From CAIXRL01 sp964619155 (GTDB taxonomy: Bacteria; Eisenbacteria; RBG-16-71-46): 13,773 nucleotides of DNA. A program made the translations under genes and the position numbers. This document shows, piece after piece, positions 1 to 7,276 of this stretch (positions are counted from its first letter, which is position 1; every line of letters begins with the position of its first letter). Below the pieces are notes generated by a model. That model made no database searches and was not told the DNA's origin. It worked only from the letters and a program-made list of their open reading frames with translations. Location of the stretch: the NCBI GenBank assembly GCA_964619155.1, contig CAZUEM010000096.1, positions 1 to 13,773 of the forward strand, read 5' to 3'.

Positions 1-1
1 C

Positions 2-685
2 GGGCGCGCGATCGGCGCCGCGGCCGAGTCGCTCGCCGCGCCGCCCGAGGCGCTGCAGCCCGAGGGCTCGCCGGCCTGGGGCGAGGCGCTCGACGGCACG
101 CAGCCGCGCCTCGCCGCGCTCGCCCGCCAGGCGGAGAGCCGCCGCGCGTCGGCGCGGGCGATGCGGCGCATGACCTGGCCGGACCTCGACCTGCGCGCCT
201 CGTGGGCGAAGCGCGGGCCGATGGCCGACGGCATGGAACTCGACGACATGTGGAGCGCCAGCGTCGGCGTGATGCTGCCGGTCTTTTCGGCCTCGCGCGA
301 ACGCGCGCAGGCGCGCGAGATGGACGCGATGGCGCGCGCCGCCGAGAGCGAGCGGCAGGCGGCCGCGCTCGACCTCGAGGCGGACCTGGCCGGTGCGCTC
401 GCGCGCGCCTGGGCGGCGCGCCGCACGGTGGCGCTGCTCGCCGACACGGTCGTCGCGGCGCAGGAGCGGGCGCTCGAGGCGGCCTGGATCGGCTACGAGG
501 CGGGGACCACGGACCTCTCGCGCGTGCTCGAGTCGGCGCACGCGCTCTACGGCGAGCACGTGGCGCTGTCGCGCGCGCGGCAGGACTTCTCGCGCGCGTG
601 CGCGCGGGTGCTCGCGATCACGGGCAAGGGCGAGCTGGTGGGCGTGAACCTGCCGGCTCTCGAAGCGAAGGAGGTGCGGAAATGA
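2..685 (+). CDS. TolC/CusC-family outer-membrane efflux protein, 5' partial
   Basis: This is the outer-membrane channel of the metal efflux system, expected to form a trimer that joins the CusB-like adaptor and CusA-like pump to the outside. The reading frame is open from base 2, so the start and roughly the first half lie outside the window. The visible 227 residues cover the second half-repeat. A segment reading RLAALARQAESRRASARAM leads into TWPDLDLRASW, matching the OEP-family pattern of an A/R-rich helix followed by a WPDL strand. Next comes a beta segment ending in VGVMLPVFSASRERAQA, the usual lPlF turn into the long periplasmic helix, and then two long Ala/Arg/Glu helices around GYEAGTTDLSRVLES. 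The TGA stop overlaps the ATG of the adaptor gene as ATGA, so the two are probably translationally coupled. The family call is sure. The copper role rests on the neighbours, not on this protein. Confidence 0.88.
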   Translation, partial: GRAIGAAAESLAAPPEALQPEGSPAWGEALDGTQPRLAALARQAESRRASARAMRRMTWPDLDLRASWAKRGPMADGMELDDMWSASVGVMLPVFSASRERAQAREMDAMARAAESERQAAALDLEADLAGALARAWAARRTVALLADTVVAAQERALEAAWIGYEAGTTDLSRVLESAHALYGEHVALSRARQDFSRACARVLAITGKGELVGVNLPALEAKEVRK

Positions 686-2037
686 GCGGCACGACGACGG
701 GCGGCCTGCACGAGCCGCCGCGCGGGGCGCGGGCGATGAACGTTCTGCGCTGGGTGCTGTTCGGCGCCCTGGTGCTGCTGGCCGCGGCGAGCGTCACGGG
801 GTACTTCCTGTCGCGCTCGGGCGGCGGCGCGGGCGCGGCGGCGAAGGCCTCGCTCTACCGCTGCCCCATGCACCCGACCTACACCTCGCCGCGGCCGGCC
901 GAGTGCCCGATCTGCGGCATGGACCTCGAGCCGGTGGTCGAGAGCGACTCGGCGGCGGCCGGCGCGAGCGACGTGCCCGGGCTCGTGCCGGTCACCATCG
1001 GCACGGAGCGCGTGCAGCGGATCGGCGTGCGCACGGCGGTCGCGGCGCGCGCGCCGCTCGGCGAGAGCGCCGAGCTGACGGGCTTCGTCGCGCCCGACGA
1101 GGGCCGGATCCGCGTCGTGCAGCTGCGGGTCGCGGGCTGGGTGCGAACGCTGGAGGCGAGCCGCACGGGCGAGGTGCTGCGCGCCGGGCGGCCGATGCTG
1201 ACGCTCTACAGCCCCGAGCTCTACCAGAGCGAGCGCGAGTACCTGCTCGAGCTGGCCGCGGGCGCGGAGCCGGGCGCGGGCCACGGCGGGGCCGCGCACG
1301 AGGCGGGCGGCGTGCGCGCCGGCCGCGAGCGCCTGGCGCTGCTCGGCGTGCCGGAGGACGAGATCGCGCGCCTCGAGCGGGAGCGCACGGCGTCGCAGCA
1401 GCTCGTGCTGCGCGCGCCCGTCACGGGCACGCTGCTCGAGCGCCAGGTCGTCGAGGGCCAGTACGTCGGCCCCGACACGCCGCTCTTCACGATCGCGGAC
1501 CTCTCGCGCGTCTGGGTGCTGGCCGACGTCTACGCGATGGACGTCGCGCGCGTGCACGTCGGCGATCCGGTGTCCTTCGAGGTGGACGGCCTGCCGGGCC
1601 GCGCGTTCGCGGGCCGCATCGAGTTCGTCGCGCCCACGGTCTCGAGCGAGACCCGCACGGTGCAGGCGCGCATCTCGCTCGCGAACGGCGACGGCGCGCT
1701 CAAGCCCGGCATGTTCGGGCGCGTGCGCATCGGGGCGCACGGCCGGGCCGTGCTGTCGGTGCCGTCCGAGGCGGTGATCCGCACGGGCCGCGAGGACTAC
1801 GTGTTCCTCGCCCGCGCGGGCGGCCTGTTCGAGCCGCGCCGCGTGGTGGTGGGCGCCGAGGCGGGCGAGCGATCCGAGATCCTGCGCGGGCTCGCGGCCG
1901 GCGACACGGTCGTCGCCAGCGCTTCGTTCCTCATCGACTCCGAGAGCCGGCTCAAGGCGGCGATCGAGGGCCTCGGCGCGCAGCCGGGCGCCGCGGCGTC
2001 CGCGGGCGGCTCCGAGCCGCCGGCGCACCGGCACTGA
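682..2037 (+). CDS. cusB: CusB-type efflux adaptor with N-terminal heavy-metal-binding domain
   Basis: This is the periplasmic membrane-fusion subunit linking the RND pump to the outer-membrane channel and delivering Cu(I)/Ag(I). The start is the ATG overlapping the previous TGA, with a strong AAGGAGGTG ribosome site at 668-676, giving 451 residues. Residues 20-43 form a single membrane anchor. Residues 59-83 form a heavy-metal-binding domain, YRCPMHP...CPICGMDLEP, with Cys61, Met63, His64, Cys75, Cys78 and Met80 as likely ligands. The barrel-sandwich and hairpin follow at about 130-260 (YSPELYQSEREYL; LRAPVTGTLLERQVVEGQYV), then beta-barrel (about 270-350, KPGMF) and membrane-proximal domains. 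The loop at 195-210 contains two His (GAGHGGAAHEAGG) and the C-terminus ends HRH; both could bind metal, which is inference. The domain order is typical of CusB/CzcB-like proteins in copper operons. Confidence 0.92.
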   Translation: MSGTTTGGLHEPPRGARAMNVLRWVLFGALVLLAAASVTGYFLSRSGGGAGAAAKASLYRCPMHPTYTSPRPAECPICGMDLEPVVESDSAAAGASDVPGLVPVTIGTERVQRIGVRTAVAARAPLGESAELTGFVAPDEGRIRVVQLRVAGWVRTLEASRTGEVLRAGRPMLTLYSPELYQSEREYLLELAAGAEPGAGHGGAAHEAGGVRAGRERLALLGVPEDEIARLERERTASQQLVLRAPVTGTLLERQVVEGQYVGPDTPLFTIADLSRVWVLADVYAMDVARVHVGDPVSFEVDGLPGRAFAGRIEFVAPTVSSETRTVQARISLANGDGALKPGMFGRVRIGAHGRAVLSVPSEAVIRTGREDYVFLARAGGLFEPRRVVVGAEAGERSEILRGLAAGDTVVASASFLIDSESRLKAAIEGLGAQPGAAASAGGSEPPAHRH

Positions 2038-2044
2038 GCCCGCC

Positions 2045-5000
2045 ATGATCGGACGCCTCATCGAATACTGCGCCACGCACCGCACGCTGGTGTTCGTGGC
2101 CACCGCCTTCGCGGTCCTGGGCTCGTGGTTCGCGATCACGAACGGCCCGCTCGACGCCATCCCCGACCTGAGCGATCCGCAGGTCATCGTCTACAGCGAG
2201 TGGATGGGCCGCAGCCCCGACCTGGTCGAGGACCAGGTCACGTACCCCATCGTCTCGGCGCTGCTCGCCGCGCCGAAGGTGGTGGACGTGCGCGGCCAGT
2301 CCATGTTCGGCATGAGCTTCATCTACGTCATCTTCGAGGAGGGCACCGACCTCTACTGGGCGCGGAGCCGCGTGCTCGAGTACCTCAGTTCGATCGGGCC
2401 GCGACTGCCGGAGGGCGTCACGCCGACGCTCGGGCCGGACGCCACCAGCGTCGGCTGGGTGTTCCAGTACGCGCTCGTGGACCGCAGCGGCCGGCACGAC
2501 CTCGCCGAGTTGCGGGCGATCCAGGACTTCCACCTGCGCTACGCGCTCGCCAGCGTGCCCGGGGTCGCCGAGGTGGCGACGGTCGGCGGTTACGAGCGCC
2601 AGTACCAGGTCGAGCTCGACCCGGACAAACTGCACGCGTTCGGGCTCTCGGTCGGCGACGTGACCGGCGCGATCCGGCGCAGCAACCGCGAGGTCGGCGG
2701 GCGCGTGCTCGAGATGTCGGGACGCGAGTACTACGTGCGCGGCCGCGGCTACATCCGGAGCCTCGACGACCTGCGCTCCATCGCGGTCGGCTCCGACCCG
2801 CGCACCGGCACCCCGGTCCGGGTGGCCGACGTGGGCCGCGTGTCGTTCGGCTCCGACATCCGCCGCGGCGTCGCCGAACTGGACGGCGAGGGCGAGGCCG
2901 TCGGCGGCACCGTCATCATGCGCTGGGGCGAGAACGCGCTCACCGTGATCGGGCGCGTGAAGCAGAAGCTCAACGAGCTGAAGCGCTCGCTGCCCGAGGG
3001 CGTCGAGATCCAGGTCGCCTACGACCGCTCGAGCCTCATCCACCGCGCCATCGACACGCTGAAGCACACGCTGGTCGAGGAAGCGATCGTCGTCAGCCTG
3101 GTGATCCTGCTGTTCCTGCTGCACGTGCGCAGCGCGCTCGTGCCCGTGCTGACGCTGCCGGTGGCCGTCGCGCTCGCGTTCGTGCCCATGTACTTCTTCC
3201 GGATCAACTCGAACATCATGAGCCTCGGCGGCATCGCGATCGCGATCGGCGCCATGGTGGACGCGGCGATCGTGCTGGTCGAGAACGCGCACAAGCACCT
3301 CGAGACGGCGCCGCCCGGCGCCGACCGCCGCCGGGTGCTCATCGACGCGGCGAAGGAGGTGGGTCCGCCCATCTTCTGGAGCCTGCTCGTCGTCACGGTG
3401 GCGTTCCTGCCGATCTTCGCGCTCGACGGCCAGGCGGGCCGGCTGTTCAAGCCGCTCGCGTACACCAAGACGTTCGCGATGGCGTTCGCGGCGCTGGTCA
3501 GCGTCACGCTGGCGCCCGCGCTCCTGATGCTGCTCGTGCGCGGCCGCATCCGGCCCGAGCGCGAGCACCCCGTCTCCCGCGCGCTGATCGCGGTGTACCG
3601 GCCGTTCGCGTGGGTGGCGCTCAAGAACCCGAAGACGACGATCGCGATCGGGCTCGCCGCCGTGATCTCGGCGGTGCCGATGGGACTCAGGCTCGGCCAC
3701 GAGTTCATGCCGCCGCTCAACGAGGGCGATCTGCTCTACATGCCGACGACGATGCCCAACATCTCGATCGAGGAGGCGAAGAAGTACCTGCAGGTGCAGG
3801 ACCGCCAGATCGCCTCGGTCCCCGAGGTCGAGCGCGTGCTCGGCAAGGCCGGGCGCGCCGGCACCCCGACCGACCCGGCGCCGCTCTCGATGGTGGAGAG
3901 CGTCGTCAAGCTGCGGCCGGCCGCGCAGTGGCCGAAGGTGCCGGTCGAGCGCTGGTACTCGGCCGGGGCGCCGGAGTGGCTGAAGCCGGTGCTCCGGCCG
4001 CTGTGGCCCGAGGAGCGCCGCCGCACGTGGGACGAGCTGGTCGAGGAGCTGAACCGGGTCGCCAGCCTGCCGGGCTGGACCAACGCCTGGACCATGCCCA
4101 TCAAGACGCGCATCGACATGCTCTCGACCGGCGTGCGCACGCCGATCGGCGTCAAGGTGTTCGGCGAGAGCCTCGACACGCTCGAGCGCATCGGCATCGA
4201 CCTCGAGCGCATCGTCTCGCGCGTCCCCGGCACGCGCAGCGTCTACTCGGACCGCAACACGGGCGGCTTCTACGTGGACATCGAGCCGCGCCGCGACGCG
4301 CTCGCCCGCTACGGCCTGACGCTGGCCGAGGTCAACGACGTGATCGAGGCGGCGATCGGCGGCGAGCCGATCGAGACCACCGTCGAGGGCCGCGCGCGCT
4401 ACACCATCAACGTGCGCTACCCCTCGGACCTGCGCTCGGACGTCGCGCGCCTGAAGCAGGTGCTGGTGCCGCTGCACGGCGGCGGGGGCGCCGCCGGGGG
4501 GGGCGGAGCGGGCTGGTCGCTCGCGCCGGGAGCGCTGCGGCGGGGCGACACCGGGGGCCCGCTGCGCGCGCGCGCGGCGCTGCCCGACTCGGGCGACCCG
4601 GGCATGGGCGGCATGGGCGGCGGCTCCGGTTCCGCCGGCGCCGGCATGGGCGCGCGGCCGATGGGCGGCGGCGCCGCGGGCGCTCCGCCCGCGGGCCCGG
4701 GCCGGCGCGTGGACCTCTCGCGCTGGGGGGCGAGCGGGGCGCACGTGCCGCTCGGCCAGCTCGCGGACATCCGCGTCACCACCGGCCCGCCGATGATCCG
4801 CGACGAGGGCGGCCGGCTGGTCGGCTACGTGTACGTGGACATGGACGCCGCGCAGCGCGACATCGGCGGCTACGTGCACCAGGCCAAGGCCGCCGTCGAA
4901 CACGAGCTGAAGCTGCCGCCCGGCTACTACCTCAAGTGGACCGGCCAGTACGAACTGCTTCAGCTCATGGAGCGGCGCATGCGCTGGCTCGTGCCGCTCA

Positions 5001-5530
5001 CGATCGGCATCATCGTCGTGCTGCTCATGATCAACTTCGGCAGCATCGCCCAGACGCTCATCGTGCTCGCCTCGGTGCCGTTCGCGCTGGTCGGCAGCGT
5101 GTGGCTGCTGGCGGCGCTGAACTACAACCTGAGCACGGCGGTGTGGGTGGGGATCATCGCGCTCGTCGGCCTCGCGGCGCAGACCGGCGTGGTGATGCTG
5201 GTGTACTGCGACTCGGCGTTCCTGCGCTGGAAGCGCGAGGGCCGCATCCGCACGTTCGACGACGTGGTCGGGGCCACGCTCGAGGGTTCGGTGCAGCGCG
5301 TGCGTCCCAAGCTCATGACCGTCGGCACCACGATGATCGGCCTCGTGCCGCTGCTCTGGTCGCAGGGCGCGGGCGCCGACGTCATGAAGCGCGTCGCCGC
5401 GCCGATGGTCGGCGGGCTCTTCACGAGCGCGTTCCTGACGCTCGAAATCATCCCGGTCGTCTACGCCTGGTGGCGCTGGTGGCAGGTGAGGCGCGAGCAG
5501 CGCCGCACCGGGGCGACGCTCGAGCCCTGA
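2045..5530 (+). CDS. cusA: CusA-type heavy-metal RND efflux pump (Cu+/Ag+ class)
   Basis: This is the inner-membrane proton-driven pump of the tripartite system, expected to be a homotrimer. It has 1161 residues, longer than E. coli CusA (1047). It starts at ATG 2045, 7 bases after the adaptor stop, without a strong Shine-Dalgarno. The order is TM1 (about 12-31), a periplasmic domain, TM2-6 (about 338-505), TM7 (about 530-548), a second periplasmic domain, and TM8-12 (about 980-1150). The HME4-type signature GAMVDAAIVLVEN at 403-414 points to monovalent Cu/Ag. The metal-site triad of E. coli CusA (M573, M623, M672, from memory) is kept as Met566 (LLYMP), Met616 (APLSMVES) and Met692 (RIDMLSTG). 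Asp406 and Lys1089 match proton-relay D405 and K984, but E939 is replaced by Gln1046. Residues 812-899 are a Gly/Ala/Met-rich insertion. A smaller extra segment around 630-660 (YSAGAPEWLKPVL) occurs in many CusA homologues outside enterobacteria, as I recall. Confidence 0.95.
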   Translation: MIGRLIEYCATHRTLVFVATAFAVLGSWFAITNGPLDAIPDLSDPQVIVYSEWMGRSPDLVEDQVTYPIVSALLAAPKVVDVRGQSMFGMSFIYVIFEEGTDLYWARSRVLEYLSSIGPRLPEGVTPTLGPDATSVGWVFQYALVDRSGRHDLAELRAIQDFHLRYALASVPGVAEVATVGGYERQYQVELDPDKLHAFGLSVGDVTGAIRRSNREVGGRVLEMSGREYYVRGRGYIRSLDDLRSIAVGSDPRTGTPVRVADVGRVSFGSDIRRGVAELDGEGEAVGGTVIMRWGENALTVIGRVKQKLNELKRSLPEGVEIQVAYDRSSLIHRAIDTLKHTLVEEAIVVSLVILLFLLHVRSALVPVLTLPVAVALAFVPMYFFRINSNIMSLGGIAIAIGAMVDAAIVLVENAHKHLETAPPGADRRRVLIDAAKEVGPPIFWSLLVVTVAFLPIFALDGQAGRLFKPLAYTKTFAMAFAALVSVTLAPALLMLLVRGRIRPEREHPVSRALIAVYRPFAWVALKNPKTTIAIGLAAVISAVPMGLRLGHEFMPPLNEGDLLYMPTTMPNISIEEAKKYLQVQDRQIASVPEVERVLGKAGRAGTPTDPAPLSMVESVVKLRPAAQWPKVPVERWYSAGAPEWLKPVLRPLWPEERRRTWDELVEELNRVASLPGWTNAWTMPIKTRIDMLSTGVRTPIGVKVFGESLDTLERIGIDLERIVSRVPGTRSVYSDRNTGGFYVDIEPRRDALARYGLTLAEVNDVIEAAIGGEPIETTVEGRARYTINVRYPSDLRSDVARLKQVLVPLHGGGGAAGGGGAGWSLAPGALRRGDTGGPLRARAALPDSGDPGMGGMGGGSGSAGAGMGARPMGGGAAGAPPAGPGRRVDLSRWGASGAHVPLGQLADIRVTTGPPMIRDEGGRLVGYVYVDMDAAQRDIGGYVHQAKAAVEHELKLPPGYYLKWTGQYELLQLMERRMRWLVPLTIGIIVVLLMINFGSIAQTLIVLASVPFALVGSVWLLAALNYNLSTAVWVGIIALVGLAAQTGVVMLVYCDSAFLRWKREGRIRTFDDVVGATLEGSVQRVRPKLMTVGTTMIGLVPLLWSQGAGADVMKRVAAPMVGGLFTSAFLTLEIIPVVYAWWRWWQVRREQRRTGATLEP
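4478..4741 (+). other. Gly/Ala/Met-rich insertion in the CusA-like pump
   Basis: These bases encode residues 812-899 of the pump, between VLVPLH and HVPLGQLADI. E. coli CusA has only a short turn here (PILTPMKQQITLADVADI). The segment is low-complexity, with runs of Gly and Ala and four Met in a short stretch (GMGGMGG, GMGARPMGG), plus several Arg. It belongs to the C-terminal periplasmic domain just before the return to TM8, so it should be exposed to the periplasm. The reading frame is intact through it, the strand-wide codon bias continues, and both flanks align with the family, so a frameshift is unlikely. Its function is unknown. Confidence 0.75.
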
Positions 5531-5550
5531 CCATCCGCCGGACGCACCAC

Positions 5551-5580
5551 GGGCCGGGCCTCCTCGCGGAAGCCCGGCCC
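5551..5580. terminator. GC-rich hairpin between convergent genes
   Basis: GGGCCGGGC at 5551-5559 pairs perfectly with GCCCGGCCC at 5572-5580 across a 12-base loop. It begins 21 bases after the pump stop codon and 27 bases beyond the stop of the convergent small gene. There is only a short T run downstream (CCGTTT), so on the plus strand it is a weak intrinsic terminator by the classical rule. Its position between two converging stops supports a shared, two-way terminator. Confidence 0.6.
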
Positions 5581-5606
5581 GTCGCGTTCGCCGTTTCGAG
5601 GAAACG

Positions 5607-5972
5607 TCAGCGCGAGGCCGCGAGCGGCGCGGCCTTCACCACCACCTTGCGCGCCACCGGCTGCCCGTTCTCGTCGCGGTAGTACACCGTGACGCGGGCG
5701 TCCTTCTCGAGATCGCCGGTCACCTTCATCTCGGCGTGCCGCGCGAAGACCACCGTCTTCGCCAGCTTGCCGGTCTTGGCCACCGTGAACGTGCTCTTGT
5801 CGAGCGCGGTCACCGTGCCGGTGAACTGGCGGAACGAGTAGTCCTTCTTCGCGGCCGCCGTCGCGGCGGCCGACGGCGACTTCGCCGCCGCCTCGACGCG
5901 CGCCGCCGTCACCGCCGAAGCCGCGAGCAGCGCGGTCAGCGCGATCGCCAGGAACATCCGACCCTGCTTCAT
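5607..5972 (-). CDS. Small secreted protein, DUF5666-like beta fold
   Basis: This gene encodes 121 residues beginning MKQGRMFLAIALTALLAA, a clear signal peptide (residues 1 to about 23, probable cleavage near AVTA-A). The ATG at 5972-5970 is preceded by a very strong AGGAGGTGAGGAGG stretch, which favours it over upstream in-frame ATGs that would add an Arg-rich, non-signal-like leader. After an Ala/Lys linker the mature part reads YSFRQFTGTVTALDKSTFTVAK, then alternating beta-type segments to RVTVYYRDENGQPVARKVVVKA. The GTVTALD...TFTV pattern resembles small OB-like beta proteins of the DUF5666 type, so I expect a periplasmic or exported beta-barrel domain. No catalytic or metal-binding cluster is visible. 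It is convergent with the efflux operon and lies downstream of the deacetylase gene after a 341-base gap, so it probably has its own promoter. Function unknown. Confidence 0.82.
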   Translation of the reverse strand: MKQGRMFLAIALTALLAASAVTAARVEAAAKSPSAAATAAAKKDYSFRQFTGTVTALDKSTFTVAKTGKLAKTVVFARHAEMKVTGDLEKDARVTVYYRDENGQPVARKVVVKAAPLAASR

Positions 5973-6313
5973 CCTCCTCACCTCCTCCCGCGTCCCCGGG
6001 GGCAGGGCCGCGCGCAACATGCGCACGCCCCGCGCGGCCCGCAAGGGAATTCGTGATCGTCGCCGCCGTGCGCGAAAGCGTGCGCGCGGTGGTCACGGAG
6101 CGCGGCATGCGGCGTCGCCGCGACTGCCGCGGGCGCGGCCCGCCCGGCGGGAGCGGAGGCGCGCCGAGGGCGTCAACGCCGGTGACGGCGGCGTCGCGGC
6201 GCCGGCGGGCCTGCGGCGAAGCCTTCGCGACTCGAGCGAAGACGAAAGGCGGGCGCTCGCGCCGCGCCATGCCCGGGCGAATGCGGCGGGCCGGCGGCCT
6301 CGCGTCGCGCCGC
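5973..6313. other. Gene-free stretch between small secreted protein and deacetylase
   Basis: This 341-base region contains no convincing gene. Long open frames cross it on both strands, but they translate to Arg/Ala/Gly-rich nonsense typical of very GC-rich DNA. It should hold the promoter of the small secreted protein (minus strand) and the 3' end of the photolyase-deacetylase transcript. I could not pick out a convincing -35/-10 pair. One hairpin is listed separately. Confidence 0.6.
6223..6241 (-). terminator. Candidate hairpin downstream of the deacetylase gene
   Basis: CTTCGC at 6223-6228 pairs with GCGAAG at 6236-6241 across a 7-base loop, about 72 bases past the deacetylase stop. A competing stem (GCGAA/TTCGC) overlaps it on the left. 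There is no T tract, so termination by this hairpin is only a possibility and chance pairing is not excluded. Confidence 0.25.
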
Positions 6314-7276
6314 TCAGGCGGCGACGGCGGGCCGGCGGTCGCGCGCGGCTCGCGCCGCGCGCCAGACGTTCGCGTACGCCTCGACGGTCGCCTCGATGGG
6401 CCGCGCGTAGCCGCCGCCCGCGGTGATCGCGACGGGCAGGCCGCGCGCTTCGCACCAGGCGAACACGCGGCGGTCGCGCTCGGCGAGCCCGGCGTGCGTC
6501 GCGTGCAGCCGGCCCAGGCGGTCCTCGCGCAGCGCGTCCACGCCGGCCTGGTAGAAGACGATGTCGGGCGCGTGCCGGTCGAGGGCCGCGGGCAGCGTGC
6601 GCCCGATGGCGTCGAGGATCTCGGCGTCGCCCGCGCCGTCCTCGAGCTCGACGTCGAGCGTGCTCGGTTCCTTGTGGAGCGGGTAGTTGTGGCGCGCGTG
6701 CAGCGAGTACGTGAACACGTCCGGGTCGCCGGCGAAGATCGCGGCGGTTCCGTTGCCCTGGTGGACGTCGAGATCGGCCACGAACGGCCGCCGAGCGAGC
6801 CCCTCGCGCCGCAGAAGCGCGATCGCGACGGCGAGGTCGTTGAACAGGCAGTAGGCCTCGCCGCGGTCGCGGAACGCGTGGTGGGTTCCGCCCGCGAGGT
6901 TGCCGGCGACGCCGTGCGCGAGCGCGGCGCGCGCCGCCATGACGGTGCCGTACACGGCGGCGCGCGCGCGCTTCACGAGCTCCGGCGACCAGGGCAGGCC
7001 GAGGCGCCGCACTTCGGCGGCGGCGAGGTCGCCGGCGAGCATGCGCGCGACGAACGCGGGCTCGTGCGCGGCGTGCAGCCACTCGAGCGGCGCGGGCTGG
7101 GAGCGCGCGATCTCGCGCGGGTCGAGCACGCCCTCGCCGGTGAGCTTCGCCCGCAGCAGCGCGTACTTGCCCATCGGGAACGGGTGGCCCTCGGGCAGCG
7201 CGACCGCGAGGTGGTCGCTCGTCCACGCGAGCAGCGGCCGCGCGCCGTCGCCGTTCGCGCGCGCCGTCGCGCTCAC
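6314..7276 (-). CDS. Class IV-like (HDAC11-like) zinc deacetylase family protein
   Basis: This is a zinc-dependent deacetylase of the arginase/HDAC fold; in bacteria the substrate may be acetyl-lysine or an acetylated small amine and cannot be told from sequence. The chosen start is GTG at 7276-7274, overlapping the photolyase TGA as GTGA and giving 320 residues, a usual length for the bacterial family. The N-terminal HPFPMGKY (31-38) is characteristic. Catalytic elements are all present: the His pair His132-His133 in GGTHHAFRDRGEAYC, zinc ligands Asp170 and His172 (ADLDVHQGNGT) and Asp247 (YQAGVDALREDRLG), and Tyr290 in AGGGYAR. The AGVD site and GGGYAR motif fit the HDAC11-like group better than AcuC. 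It overlaps the photolyase gene and so is almost certainly cotranscribed and translationally coupled with it. Function beyond deacylase chemistry is unknown. Confidence 0.9.
   Translation of the reverse strand: MSATARANGDGARPLLAWTSDHLAVALPEGHPFPMGKYALLRAKLTGEGVLDPREIARSQPAPLEWLHAAHEPAFVARMLAGDLAAAEVRRLGLPWSPELVKRARAAVYGTVMAARAALAHGVAGNLAGGTHHAFRDRGEAYCLFNDLAVAIALLRREGLARRPFVADLDVHQGNGTAAIFAGDPDVFTYSLHARHNYPLHKEPSTLDVELEDGAGDAEILDAIGRTLPAALDRHAPDIVFYQAGVDALREDRLGRLHATHAGLAERDRRVFAWCEARGLPVAITAGGGYARPIEATVEAYANVWRAARAARDRRPAVAA

Noticed and set aside
1952..4903. A 983-codon open frame on the minus strand, antisense to the efflux genes
   Set aside because: The translation is Arg/His/Ala/Asp-rich with no family motif, while the plus frame encodes complete CusB and CusA signatures. 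It is the usual shadow produced by very GC-rich codons.
2125..5682. A 1185-codon open frame on the plus strand, offset from the pump frame
   Set aside because: Low-complexity Arg/Ala/Gly/His translation; the overlapping pump frame is clearly the gene.
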